A stretch of DNA of 64,000 bases, taken from NCBI GenBank assembly GCA_963575745.1, contig CAUYUJ010000374.1:21890-85889 (forward strand), given 5' to 3'. A model generated the notes under the pieces. The model did no database searches. It was not told the origin of the DNA and worked only from the letters and a program-made list of their open reading frames with translations. Below are positions 52,578-63,896 of the stretch, one piece after another (within the stretch, counting starts at the first letter, position 1; each line of letters opens with the position of its first letter). Source of the stretch: Prorocentrum cordatum. Lineage: Eukaryota > Sar > Dinophyceae > Prorocentrales > Prorocentraceae. The position numbers and the translations under genes were made by a program.

Positions 52578-53001
52578 CAACAAACAAGAGACTGAGGGAA
52601 CAGCGATCCCTGTGAAATAGCCAGGTTTCGAAGTAAGGGGGCACCAAACCCTGTGACCTCACATTTTTTTGTTTTTGTGTGTGTGTGTGTGTGTGTGTGT
52701 TTTCGCGCTTGTTTTTGAATGCTGTATATGTTTCCTCGTTGTCACTGGGATGAAAACCCCAGAAACCATGTGATTCGATTTGGGTTCATTCGATTTCGGG
52801 GACCATGAACATCCGCGTAGCAGCCTTGCAGAGCTCTGAACTGCAGAAATCCCCTAACATGGCACACATCCGAATGACACTACATGTTTTCTGGGAGTCT
52901 CATACCAGAGATCCCAAGCATCCAAGTGAAATCACAGGGTTGGCGCCCCCTTACTTCGCAAAACATGTAATCTCAAAGGGATCGCTGCTCCCTCGAGTCT
53001 C
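52578..53001. mobile_element. Long-TIR repeat L1, copy 3 (about 75-bp inverted arms)
   Basis: Left arm GACTGAGGGAACAGCGATCC..AAGTAAGGGGGCACCAA..CCCTGTGA and right arm TCACAGGG..TTGGCGCCCCCTTACTT..GGATCGCTGCTCCCTCGAGTC pair over about 75 bp with about 12-15 differences. The best preserved copy. No coding capacity seen. Confidence 0.85.
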
Positions 53002-53064
53002 TCTGTATGTCTCTCTCTGTCTTTTTGCAGGCTCTTTGTCTTTCTACCTCATCGGAATAGGAAG

Positions 53065-53330
<266 letters not shown>

Positions 53331-53397
53331 AGGAGATAATACCACAGTCAAAATAACCGAAGACGATCAGTGGGTGCTGGGGGGGGCGGCTGTCTTC

Positions 53398-53418
53398 ATA
53401 CACATATATGTATGTGTA

Positions 53419-53462
<44 letters not shown>
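53398..53462. repeat. TATG and (TA)n tract
   Basis: Short AT-rich dinucleotide array. Confidence 0.93.
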
Positions 53463-53463
<1 letters not shown>

Positions 53464-53679
53464 GCACATGCGAAGCCATGGGTTTTGTGAATCGACGGGG
53501 TTTTGGATATTTCTAAGGCCTGTTCTCCCCCTGCTCTGGGGCATTGTTGCCCCGCGTTGTTCCTAATGTGTGTGTGTGTGTGCTATCGTGTGTCGCTGGT
53601 TCCCGATGGCCATATTCTGAAGGCCTCACGGCCGGTGCCGTCGACCCTTCTTATATGAAGGCGGGACCTTCCCCGTGAC

Positions 53680-53895
53680 CCCGGGGCCAGGGCTGAGGCT
53701 GGGACCAGGCCTGGGGCCGGGCTCGGGGGCCAGGGCCAGGGCTGGGGCCAGGGCTGGGGGCCGGGGCCGGGGGCCAGGGGCCGGGGCCAGGGGCCCCTCC
53801 TGGGAGCCGGGGGCCGAGGCCAGGGCCAGAGGCTGGGGGCCGAGGCTGGGGGCCGGGCTCGGGGCCAGGGCAGGGGCTCGGGGCCGGGGCCAGCT
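53680..53895. repeat. GGGGCCAGGGCTG minisatellite
   Basis: About 20 degenerate copies of a 6-12-bp GGGGCC/CAGGGC unit. The reverse frame gives Pro-Ala-rich text with no gene context. Confidence 0.88.
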
Positions 53896-54250
53896 CCCTC
53901 CCACAGGGGGGGCTCCTCCCTGTCTCCCCTTGTGCACAGGCGGGGCCACCCGCCGGGACCCCGGGGGAAACAGTCTGACCGGGGCCCCCCCCGTCCCCCC
54001 TCGTACCCCCCCCCCCCAGGTCTGGGGAGGGGGAAGACGTGAAGGGAATCGACTTGACTATGACTTTGCTTTTCTTTCTTCGTTCCTTAAGTTTCTTGGG
54101 ACTGGCGGCGACGACGGCGACGATGAAGACGGCGACGGCGTCTCGCGCACGCCGAAGGGTCGGCGGTCTTGCTTGGCCTGTGACGCTCCCGGATGACGGA
54201 GCTTCGCAATCTTTGCTTGCCGGTTGGTGTCACCCCAGCCCCATTGCATA

Positions 54251-54467
54251 CTACAGCCAATTCTATGATAAGTCGGGCGAAGAGAACTATGCACATGCAC
54301 CGATCCTGACAACGCCCGTCCTTGACCCAGGATCGGTGCATATACCTTCCTGGCCAAGGTGAGAGGGCGTATGCACCGATCCTGGGCTCAGGATGGGCCT
54401 GGCCAGAATCGGTGTATGTGCATAGTTCTCTTTCCTCTAAGTCAATTCTATGATAAGGACGGGCGGT
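54251..54467. mobile_element. Foldback element between direct repeats
   Basis: Inverted arms GAGAACTATGCACATGCACC at 54281 and ATCGGTGTATGTGCATAG + TTCTC at 54408-54431. Inside, CACCGATCCTG and CAGGATCGGTGCAT form further hairpins. CAATTCTATGATAAG lies on both sides (54257-54272 and 54443-54457). Confidence 0.83.
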
Positions 54468-54760
54468 AAGGACGCAAGAGCCTTGGACGCCGAAGTTGGC
54501 ACTCTTTGGGCGGCGGGCTGCCAACACCCTGAAGGGCCGGCCTGGGAGAACCGCGGAGGACGGGACGCAGAGGAAAGGACGCAAGGCTACTCTAAGGACA
54601 TCCGTGCGTCTCTACTATGAGTTCTGACTGTATCTCGTCGGTGTGTGATTGTATCGGGAGCCTCTGAAGGATGGTTTGGGACGGTGGAGGCCACCGCAAT
54701 CACTGGGACACATTTCCTGTCTGCGCCCTTGGACACAGGCCAATCTGGGAAACTTCTGCA

Positions 54761-55012
54761 AGATGGTGCGGAGTGATGTGAGGCACGCATTCGCAGAGCG
54801 GCCCACATCGGTGGGCAGCATTTGCGCGGCACCCAAGGCGATTATGCCCCATGCCCCCGCCGCCGCCTGCAGTATTGCCCTGAACCCTTGGCGGCCACTG
54901 CTGTCGTTTCTCCTCTTGGCACTCTCGTCCGCTTTTATTCTGGCCGTCTACCGTCCATCCACTGTACACGCCCAGCGTGTCGCCACCAGCCCACCCTTAG
55001 ACAAGTGCTAAT
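54761..55012 (+). CDS. Possible short membrane protein or first exon
   Basis: The frame from the ATG at 54761 encodes 83 residues. One hydrophobic segment (PLLSFLLLALSSAFILAV, about residues 46-63) is preceded by a short N-terminal part and followed by a Thr/Val-rich tail, a layout seen in signal-anchored type II proteins. No domain, no leader relic and no splice donor that I can support. It could be a chance frame. Confidence 0.22.
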
Positions 55013-55139
55013 CGAGCTGCCGTGCGATGAGAGTTACAGGAGTACCAGGGCAATAAAGATGGGGACGCCAGTCACACCGGCGAGGGATCAGCCCAAGCAG
55101 CCTCCAAACATGGCGAGCCCAGGGCACGACGGGAGCCTT

Positions 55140-55255
55140 TCGGGGCCTCTTGGCGCCATCGTTTGGGGGTGTCCTGGGCTCTCTTTGGGCCGTCTTCGGG
55201 GCCCTCTTCTGGGTTCTTTTAGTTGGGGTCCTCTTGGGGGCCATTCGGGGGCCGC
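55140..55255 (-). repeat. CCAAGAGG-type array, reverse
   Basis: GGGGCCTCTTGGCGCC, GGGCCGTCTTCGGGGCC and similar. Confidence 0.7.
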
Positions 55256-55534
55256 TGGACCTTCATGGAGTCATGCCGATGCCACTGGCCAAAGAGGAGG
55301 GGGTGGGTAGGTGGGCGAACGCTGTGTTTTGCGGCCTAGAGGCCCTCTTCAAACTCTCTCTGGGTGCTTTGGGCGGCGTCTGGGGCCCCGTACCCCCTTG
55401 CGCTTCCCTCCCTACTCCCTCCCAGGTTTTCCCACTCCCGCCTTGCCCGAAAATCTCGAACCTCGAACCTCGGAGCCCGATACTCTAAGCAGACGTTCTT
55501 GACCGCATGAGGGGAAACCAAAAGCTACTGACAT
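55256..55534. other. Spacer, no gene recognised
   Basis: Mixed GC-rich sequence, with CTCGAACCTCGAACCTCGG at 55457-55475. Confidence 0.4.
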
Positions 55535-55640
55535 CGCCACTCCCCTGACCTCTCCTGGCGTGCGTTCTGACCAGGAGCCCGAGGCGAATCCGGCCGTGGC
55601 GACGAGGGCCTCCCAGCAGGCCCACAAAGGCGAAAGCGAG
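55535..55640 (-). repeat. Dispersed repeat D2, copy 2 (reverse)
   Basis: ACATCGCCACTCC, GACCTCTCC and GAGGCGAATCC..GTGGCGACGAGGGCC are the complement of copy 3 at 56284-56385. Confidence 0.75.
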
Positions 55641-56283
55641 GGAACGGTAGCGGTGTGGGCACCCTTTCCTCCCCGGAGTCTGCTTCGCCCGCCTCTCTAC
55701 GCCAAGCGGGTGGAGCCCGAGAGATCACGGAAGTCGGCCGGCCCCTCGGCTTCCGTCCAGCCCCGCTCGGGGCCGCGCCGCCCCGCCGCAGGGGGCGGCG
55801 CCCACCGCGCGCGCTGCGCACGCGGCCGCCTGCGTGGACCTCTCCCAGATGGTGATCTACGGCGCGCCGCGCGGCGCCTGCTGGACGAAGCGGGGGTCGG
55901 AGGCCGAGACCTTGACACCAGCACCGATGTCGGCGGTGTGCCTCCACCGAGGGAAGGTGCTCCCGATCTCGGTGGTGGTGGTCATCTTCGGGCTTCCAGG
56001 TGGCCGACGTATTACCACCATCACCGAAATCTAGAATCATCTTCTCCCAATGGAGGCAACCCCGTGCGGTGTTGGTGACGATTTCGAGTCCTCCAGGGGG
56101 AGGGCTAGGGGAGGAAAAGGTACCGACGCCGCTGCCCTTTCCCTGGGTGTCGCTCGGGCGTGTGCGTCTTGCAGGGCCCTTTCGAGGAGCATTTTGGGGT
56201 CGGCCTTGGGTGAGACATGCACGCCCGAAGCCGACACGTGCGCGGGGAACGGACGTCCTCGTCTTCGCATTCTGAGGCTTCCC
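55641..56283. other. Region between inverted D2 copies
   Basis: GC-rich, with open frames on both strands (for example 55525-56355 minus) that show no recognised motif. Confidence 0.4.
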
Positions 56284-56385
56284 GGGGGGCCCTCGTCGCC
56301 ACGACGGGATTCGCCTCGACATTCTGGCCGGACCGCACCCCCGGGAGAGGTCCAAGGAGTGGCGATGTCGGCATCTTGAGGTCTC
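56284..56385 (+). repeat. Dispersed repeat D2, copy 3
   Basis: GGGGCCCTCGTCGCCACGAC..GGGATTCGCCTCG..GGGAGAGGTCCAAGGAGTGG. With copy 2 it forms an inverted pair about 750 bp across. Confidence 0.75.
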
Positions 56386-56399
56386 CCCAGAGGGGGAAG

Positions 56400-56555
56400 A
56401 TGGTCATGGTGGAGGAGGGGAAAAGGGGGGGGGAGGGTGATGGGGAGGAGGGGGAGGGGAAGGAGGAGGGGGACAAGAGAGGAGGCTGATGGTCGTGATG
56501 GAGGAGGGGAAGGAGGAGGGGGAAGAGGGTGATGGGGAGGAGGGGGAGGAGGAGC
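56400..56555. repeat. GGAGGAGGGGA-rich degenerate array
   Basis: About four copies of a 40-60-bp unit containing GATGG.GGAGGAGGGGAAGG. Confidence 0.8.
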
Positions 56556-56734
56556 AGGGCGGCTGCCTGTGCGGATCCCTCCCAGATTGTGATTCCTGAG
56601 TATTCCCACCAGTCCATCCCAAGACAGTCAATAGGCCAGTTGCCCCGATCAGGGATGTGTAGCAGCAGGCGGCCGCCTTGGTTCCATCTTCTGGCCATTT
56701 TTGAAGAAATTTGCCGCGTTCCTGGAGCGTTCTT

Positions 56735-57260
56735 AGCGGTTTCCGAGGTCCCTCTTGAGACCACCCTCGTGGGGGTCTCTTGAGCCTCTCGTGGGAGACT
56801 TGGGGGCCCTCCTGGGCCATCTTGGAAGCTATCGGTAAAAAGGGGGGAAGCTCCTAAGTACGCTCCTCCCGTCGGAGCCCTCAGAAGAGCCCCTTGGGAC
56901 CCTCTTGGGGCGCTCTTCGGGCGGTCTTGGGCGCTGTCGGGACTGTCTTGGGCTCCTGTTGGGGTCCTCCTAGGTCAACCATCTGGAGGCCTCAAGAACC
57001 CATCGAAAGAAATCTAGCGAGACAACACAACTCATTGTTTTTCCCCAGCCTTTGGAAGGTTTTGGCCTCTGGGGGGCCTTCTTGCGTGGGTGGGAGGGCG
57101 CTCGAAACCGTCCCGGGCCAGTCGTGGAGACTCTTGGAGGCATGTTGGAAGCTAGTTATCTTGCACCATCTTGGGCTATCTTGAGCAATCTTGGAGGCCA
57201 TCTTGGGGCTCTCTGGGGCCATCTTGGAGCCGTCTTGGTCCATCTTGGGCGCTCCAACCC
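56735..57260 (-). repeat. CCAAGAGG-type array, reverse, diverged
   Basis: CCTCTTGGGGCGCTCTTCGG, CCATCTTGGAGCCGTCTTGG and related phrases. 56985-57110 is more complex. Confidence 0.7.
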
Positions 57261-57519
57261 CTCCCCTCCAGACCCAGGGGTGGGTGGTAGGGGGAGGGGA
57301 ACGGGGGTTTGCAGAACGAGCTGGCTAGACCACTCGCGCCCAGACTGCTGGTGGGATTCACGGGGCGCCGTGCGGCGCCCTGTCGTCGTCAGCGTCCCCG
57401 TCTGTGTCGTCCGAGTCGCCGTCGCTGTCGTCGTGTCCCCCCTCCGCGTTCCCTCCGCCCGTGTCTGCCTCCCCCTCCCCGCCCCGTCGACCTCCTCCCA
57501 TCCGCCGCTCTCCCTCCCC
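57261..57519. other. Spacer, no gene recognised
   Basis: GTCGTC/CCGTCGC-rich, with no clear repeat unit or gene. Confidence 0.4.
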
Positions 57520-57695
57520 AGACCCCCGACGTCATGATTTTTTCATGACGCGACCCCCAGAGGTCCGGACCCATTCCCCGGGACCGGTTTTTCATCCCGA
57601 GTCGTTTTTTGACGGTCCCGAGGGCCGGTAAGGGCCCCCAGGGGCCGAAAATCGTGCAAAACCTCCCGTCGTGATTTTTTCACGACCCGAGGGGG
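57520..57695 (-). repeat. Dispersed repeat D3, copy 3 (reverse)
   Basis: TCATCCCGAGTCGTTTTTTG and ACGGTCCCG match the complement of copies 1-2. CATGATTTTTTCATGACG and CGTGATTTTTTCACGACC are two small hairpins in the same block. Confidence 0.78.
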
Positions 57696-57817
57696 TCTGG
57701 GTCCTCGGCTTCTCCCTCCTCCCGCATCTCCAGCTCCGCCCCCCGCCCCCGCCACACTCCGCGTGCGCCAGGGGCTCGGGCATATATGGGGTCGGGCCGC
57801 GGTGCGGCGGGCGCGGC

Positions 57818-58142
57818 CTCCTCCTCCTCCTCCTCCTCCTCCTCCTCCTCCTCCTCCTCCCTCCTCCTCCTCCTCCTCCTCCTCCTCCTCCTCCTCCTCT
57901 CCTCCTCCTCCTCCTCCTCCATCCTCCTCCTCCTCCTCCTCCTCCTCCTCCTCCCTCCTCCTCCTCCCTCCTCCTCACTCCCTCTTCCCCTCCTCCCTCC
58001 TCCTCCTCCCTCCTCCTCCCCTCCTCCTCCTCCTCCTCCTCCTCCTCCTCCTCTCTCCTCCTCCTCCTCTCCCCTTCTCCTCCTCCTCCTCCTCCCTTCT
58101 CCTCCTCCTCCTCCTCCTCCCTTCTCCTCCTCCTCCTCCGCC
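57818..58142. repeat. (CTC)n array
   Basis: About 320 bases of CTC with CCTCCC and TCTCC interruptions. Confidence 0.97.
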
Positions 58143-58714
58143 TCCGACGTCTTGACGCCACAGGAGCAGGGCGGGGGTTCTCAGACAATCTGCTGCCTTC
58201 GGGGGCCGCCGCGGGGCTCTGGCCCTGGCTTCGGGGCCGCAGAAGGGGCGCAATCCCCAGGCAGGGGCTGAGGGCTCGGTGGCCCGCGTGCCGAAGAAGC
58301 CACGAAGTCGGACGTCCTGTGTGGAGGGCAGCAGTCTGGGTAGGCGTGTCTGGGGCATCAGGAATCCTCAGGCAATGGCGGCTGCGGTCCTGCGTCTACT
58401 CTCGTCCTCGTCGCTGCTGCCATGGCCGCTGCTGCACAAGCACCAGGGAGGAACACCGCGTGCATTCAATCAAAACGCAAGAGCAGCTGCAAACATGCAA
58501 CGGAAAACAAGCGCAGTGCGGGGGATCGATACAAGAGATCAACGACCACCTGGCCGCAGATCAGTCGCTATCAGGGCCACAATCACGCTTCACGTGTCCC
58601 CACCAGCCCATTCAGAAATCCTGCCCATGAGAGCTGACGGGAAAAGGGACGACGAGACACACATAGTGAAACAACGCGGGCAACCAGGATGAGCAGAGAG
58701 ATCTCTGCGAGTAA
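58143..58714. other. Complex spacer, no gene recognised
   Basis: A 137-codon + frame (58279-58692) is open but carries no recognised domain or clear start context. Confidence 0.4.
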
Positions 58715-59150
58715 GGGGGGTGGGGCCTTGGAGGGCCTCTTCGGGCCATCCCTGGGGCCCGCGGGGGGGTCAAGGGGAGGAGGAGGATGATGAGGAGGAA
58801 GAAGAGGAGGAGGAGGCAAACCGCCACTAGGGGCCCTGTAGGCCGCTCTTGGGGCGCTGTTGGGCGCTCTTGGGGGCGTCTTGGGGCCCTCTTGGAGTCC
58901 TTCTTCTGGGGCTCTCTTGGGGCCCTCTTGGGGGGGCCTGTAGGGCCTCTTGGAGCCATTTTGTAACCATCGATAAAATGGAGGGTCCTTTATCTAGGTC
59001 CTCCCTCTGGGGCCCTCAGAAATTGCCTCTTGGGGCCCTCTTGAGCCCCTCCTGGGGCGCTCTTGGGCGCTCTTGGGGCCGCCTGGGGGGCCGTTTTGAC
59101 TCCTCTTGGGGCTCTTTTGGGCCATCTCGGGGCAATCTTGAAACGGTAAA
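58715..59150 (-). repeat. CCAAGAGG-type array, reverse
   Basis: GGGCGCTCTTGGGGGCGTCTTGG-type phrases throughout, with a short GGA patch at 58770-58815. Confidence 0.75.
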
Positions 59151-59439
59151 AACATCATTGATGTTCGAATCTGTTTGCAGGATTTTGGCTTCTTTGGAGG
59201 GGGGGCGATTGTCTTTCTCGGCGTTCCCGTGCTTATGTTCTGATTTGCTTTGTTGTGTCGCTGTGTGTTGCGTTGCGCTTTCCACCCTAGGCTCCGCCCT
59301 CTCCGGCCGCCTGAGGCCCCGCCCGCCTGTGCCCTGTCTCCCCAATTAGAGCTGTGCGTAGCCCGCCTAGCTTTTATCGGAAGAGGTTCGCTCTCGCCCC
59401 GCAGACCGAAAAGTGTGTTGCGTTGCAAATTCAACATTC

Positions 59440-59840
59440 GAAGTTCAGTGTAAACTTGTTCGGCAAAGGAATGTCATGGTAAAGCCAGACACATGGATTC
59501 TTTGTGTAATACGCACAACGTAATCAATTTGTACGTCGCTTACCAGAGGACCTGATTGTAAAACCACAGAAGCCAATTATTGATAGTCTAGATCTGGAAC
59601 GCAAATAACTAAGCGCTCACGAAAGGGATCATATTGCAGAGCCAGACAAACATAAGTGTATTTGTAATCGAAACAAGAGAAGTCATTGTGCAACTCGCCA
59701 ACAAAGGGCATTCATTAGATTGTACAGCAGCGCAACATGTTCGATGTAATCCACAGTAGGAGTCAAACTGCAAATCGCCCACACACGGATTTCGCTTGAA
59801 AGTGAGCCAGGGAACGTGTGGGAACAGGCGAACTTAAACC
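59440..59840 (-). repeat. Degenerate minisatellite of about 80 bp, reverse orientation
   Basis: Phrases such as GCAGAGCCAGACAAACATAA and GTAAAGCCAGACACATGGA are complements of the TTTGTCTGGCTCTGCA phrases of the array to the right. Confidence 0.7.
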
Positions 59841-59865
59841 CCTAAACAACGGAATAGTAACTACA

Positions 59866-59995
59866 CCACATTTTGTTTGTATTTTTTCCTGGCGTGGGTG
59901 GAGGGGGGGTGGTAGGGGGCATTTTTTTATTATATAGTTTTTGCTTTTTGTTGTTGTGATTTTTGTTGGGGGGGGGGGGGGGGCGGGGGGGCTTC
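59866..59995. repeat. Homopolymer-rich interval with a G19 run
   Basis: G- and T-runs lie between the two oppositely oriented arrays. Such a G run is prone to polymerase slippage. Confidence 0.9.
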
Positions 59996-60069
59996 TCCCA
60001 AGCTTTCTTCGGGCTCCCTTTTACTGGGCATCTCTTTGTAGGCGACTTGCATATTAGTCCTTCTTGGGG

Positions 60070-61085
60070 AAACGTTATTGTGTGTGTGTGTTTTTTTTGT
60101 GCGGTTTTACAATAGGAAGCCCCTTGTATGCGATTTACACATTGATGTCCGTTGTGTGGGTTCCACATCAAAACCTTTTGTTTTGCCCTACAGCCGGGTT
60201 CCTGTTGTGAGCGGTTTACTTACAATTGATTACCATTGCGTGGATTGCGAATGCATTTTCTTTGTGTGGCTTTGCAATGGAGCTTCTGATGTGGGCGATT
60301 CACAGCTTGGTGTATGTTGTGTTGAGTGCAAAGAGTCTTTGTCTGGCTCTGCACTCACATGGGATTCATGTTGTGGGAGATTTCACAATTTGATGATCAC
60401 TGCGCGAATTGCACATACATTACCTGGTGGATCTGCAATCGGGTTTTATCTGTGGGCCACATGCGAATTGTGTTTTCTTACGTGTGTTACACATGGAATG
60501 TTGTACGCGTCTTTACATTTGGGTTCCTTGTGTGAGCGGTTTGCAATTCGATTGTCGTTGGGCGAAATACCGGTGAATTTCTGCTGTATGGCTGTATACT
60601 AGGACTGCTCTTGTGGGCGTTTGACATTCATTCGTATTGCGTGGGTGACAAGAGACATCCTGGTGTGCAGCCTTATACTGGAATTTCGGTTGTGGTCGGT
60701 GTACAAGCTGAATCTTCGTGTGCGCGTTACACATTAGATATGTCTGTGCGCCTTTACAATCACTTTTTGTGGGCGATTTGCAACTTTATTTTTAGCGCGC
60801 GGTCTACCACATGGACACTTTTTGTGCGGCTTTGCAATGCAGTTCGTTCGGTGGTGGATTTATATCTTTGGCCCACTTGCACGGATTACAATTCGAGTCT
60901 TCTTTCAATGGGGTGGGGGTCCTCCGATTTTTTGTGTGGACATTTTGGGTAAGCAGTGGTGTCCCGCGTGTAACTTTACAATCGGACTCCTGTGGGGGTT
61001 TGCATCTTGATTTCCATCGTGTGCGATGTGCATTTGCATTCTGTTTGTGGGCGATGTACGCCTGATTTCTATTGTGCGGGTTACA
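60070..61085 (+). repeat. Degenerate minisatellite of about 80 bp, forward orientation
   Basis: Recurring TTTGTGTGGCTTTGCAATGG, GTGGGCGATTTGCA and ATTTCCATTGTGTG phrases about 80 bases apart and strongly diverged. Lower GC than most of the window. Confidence 0.72.
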
Positions 61086-61830
61086 CGGGCCAACCTATTT
61101 ATATTTATACCACATATATGTGTGTATCTATGTATGCATACATAGTTACATCGGAATATGTACAGACATATGGGCAGACATATACGCATCTATAGGGAGG
61201 GATGGGTAAATATAGATGTAGCTGGATGTAGTCATTTATACATTTGTATTACTATTTATAGTATACGTAGATATATGAGTACATGGGTCACCGCATATAG
61301 ACACGTGTATATATACATATATCTATCTATCTATCTATCTATCGACGGCTGAGCTGGTAGATGGGTATATTCATACGTCTAGGGTACACTTGTACACATC
61401 TAGTTCTGAGAACCGAGGGGTCATATATGTAGTTATGGTATTGGTATTGACTTGATCGGCCAGTGTATGTATACATGGTCGGTGTATATATTGCTCTATT
61501 GTTTTGTATCTTGATGGTAGGATGGGTGGCTGGACATGTAACTATATGTGTGTACAAAACGGTCCTCATTTGGAGATGCAAAGGCATGCTGGCATACATA
61601 TGTTTCTTCGTCTTTTAATCCATATATATACCAGCCTACACATACACACCCATCTGTACATATTGGTGAGGGGGAACTACCTGTATGTGAGGGTCTATGT
61701 ATACATGGCTATATGTACACCATGTGTGACTGTGTTACAACATGGTAGATGGAAAGATAGATGGTGTAGGGGGAAGTAGACATGGGTCTTCATACTTGCA
61801 TACATAGATATATATGTATGTGCAGGCATA
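61086..61830. repeat. AT-rich ATACATATGT-like degenerate repeats
   Basis: Imperfect TATAGATACAT and TGTATACATG phrases, with a short (CTAT)n at 61322-61342. Confidence 0.8.
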
Positions 61831-61895
61831 CCTATGTTGATAATCCTGTAGGTCGCATACACACGGACCTATTCATGAGCGAGGGGGGGGGGGAA

Positions 61896-61927
61896 GAGAG
61901 AGAGAGAGAGAGAGACAGAGAACACAT

Positions 61928-61993
<66 letters not shown>

Positions 61994-62020
61994 CAGAGAG
62001 AGAGAGAGAGAGAGAACAAC
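61896..62020. repeat. (GA)n microsatellite
   Basis: GA with brief interruptions (CAGAGAACACATCAAATAC, GTGACA). Confidence 0.96.
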
Positions 62021-62454
62021 CACCCCCGCTGTCTATCCCCGCCCCCACGTGCGTGTGCGTGGAGGGTGGGTTTGTAACCGCTGCTCCCCTGTGTTGCGTG
62101 TATGTGTGTGTGTTTGTGTTTGTGGGGACTGTAAGGGTGTAGAAGAGAGTAGCCGCCTTCCCCTACCATAAGATACCAGCCATTACCCCCCCTTCTAGTT
62201 TGCTCTTTGCGTTGTCTGCGCGGAGAAAGGGATAGAGACAGAGAGAGAGAGAGAGAGACATCCCCCCTCCGATTTCCTCCTCTGCATTGTGCTTGGAGGG
62301 TGTGAGGGGTGCCAGCGTTTCCTCCCAATGCCAATTGTATGTTGCGTGTACAATGAGAGAGAAAAAGAGAGTGAGAGCGAGAGAGAGAGAGTGAGAGAGC
62401 AACCACTGCCTTCACCATTTCCCCCCACCCATCTTGTGTATGCAGAGTTTGGGC

Positions 62455-62488
<34 letters not shown>

Positions 62489-62519
62489 ACAAGAGAGAAA
62501 GAACGCGAGAGAGATGGAG

Positions 62520-62592
<73 letters not shown>

Positions 62593-62610
62593 AGATAGGA
62601 ACCCTCTGCC
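62021..62610. repeat. Spaced (GA)n tracts with recurring spacer motifs
   Basis: GA tracts at 62238-62260, 62355-62400, 62455-62510 and 62524-62600 are separated by 40-100-bp spacers with C-rich starts (CCACCCCCG, CATCCCCCC, CCTTCACCATTTCCCCCC), suggesting a larger decayed unit. Confidence 0.75.
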
Positions 62611-63054
62611 CCTCCCGCATGGCGGCGAGATGGGACGATAGGGGAGCATGCAGAATATATGCATTACTCAGAGCAGAAAAGTGAGATATGTCAGGCGAAA
62701 TGCCAAGTGAGCGAAAGAGAGGCAGGAGATCGACACAGACAGAGGTGAGCAAACAAGTGTGTGAAGAAGAGGGACGTTCGGTTTCTATCGCACCCTTATC
62801 GTTCTCATCGTCATCGTCATCGCTATCGTTATCATAACCAGCGGTACCATCGACATCATCGACATGGTCACCATTGATTTCATCATCACTTGCATCGCCA
62901 CCATGATGCGGTAGATCACGTCACATGTTACGACTCTTCTGCAGAACAAACCGCCAGAACGTCGAGAAAGACAGTCGGCTCTTGGGTGGGTCCCGCGGGA
63001 GCTCCGAGAGCACTTGGAACCGTTTCGTTCGTGGCCCTCGTCGGGCATTTTTGA
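62611..63054. other. Spacer with an ATC/GTC-rich patch
   Basis: 62795-62900 is rich in CATC/CGTCAT triplets. No gene recognised. Confidence 0.5.
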
Positions 63055-63150
63055 GGTATGTCTGAAGCTAGCTTGAATTATCTTAGGCTATTTTGTGCCG
63101 CCTTGAAGGCCATCTTGGAGCATCGGAGGCCCTCTTGGAGCCACTTTGGG
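63055..63150 (-). repeat. CCAAGAGG-type fragment, reverse
   Basis: GGCCATCTTGGAGCATCGGAG and CCCTCTTGGAGCCACTTTGG phrases. Confidence 0.6.
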
Positions 63151-63395
63151 CGCAAAAGGACCCTCTGCCACCTCGCGCCACCACCCCTCCCGAAAACCTC
63201 AGGGAGGGGAGGGTGAGGGTACCCCTCCCCGGAGGGAGGAGGGTTTTGGAAATGAGCGACAGATATCTTTAGACCACCTACGCGCAAAGGGCTGGTTGGA
63301 TTACTGAAGGGGTGCTGTCTGCGGCCAGACGAGACCCGTTGCCCGATGCAGACATGGATGACAACTTGGGAATATGTTCGGGCACACTCGTCGAG
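63151..63395. other. Spacer with a short palindrome
   Basis: ACCCCTCCCGAAAACCTCAGG and CCTCAGGGAGGGGAGGGTGAG give small G/C-rich dyads. No gene. Confidence 0.4.
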
Positions 63396-63848
63396 GAGTG
63401 GGGCCAGGATGAGGAGAAGGAGGAGGAACACGCCGAGGAGGATGATGAGGAGGAACAGGATGAGGAAGGTGGAATTATCATGATACTGGGGAGAATCAGG
63501 ATGCAGTAATGATGGCACTGATGATGATGACGATGATGATGCTGCTGATGATTCTTCTGATGATGCTGATGATGGTGATGAGGATAATGCTGATGATGAC
63601 GACGACGATGATGATAAAGATGATGGTGATGGTGATGGTGATGGTGCTGTTATTGATTCCGACGACGATGATGATGGTGATGCTAATTATAAGGATGACG
63701 ATGATGATGATGCTGACGACGACGATGATGATGATGGTGATGATGATGCTGATAATGCTGATGCTGATCGTGATGATGATGATGATGCTGATTCTTAGTA
63801 TGATGACGATGCTGATGCGGCTGCTGCTGATTCTGTTGCTGCTGCTCG

Positions 63849-63896
<48 letters not shown>

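Noticed and set aside
53626-53949. Pro-Ala-rich protein on the minus strand
   Set aside because: Direct translation of the GGGGCC/CAGGGC minisatellite, open on both strands.
55525-56355. 276-codon minus open frame
   Set aside because: Spans two inverted copies of repeat D2; no domain or start context.
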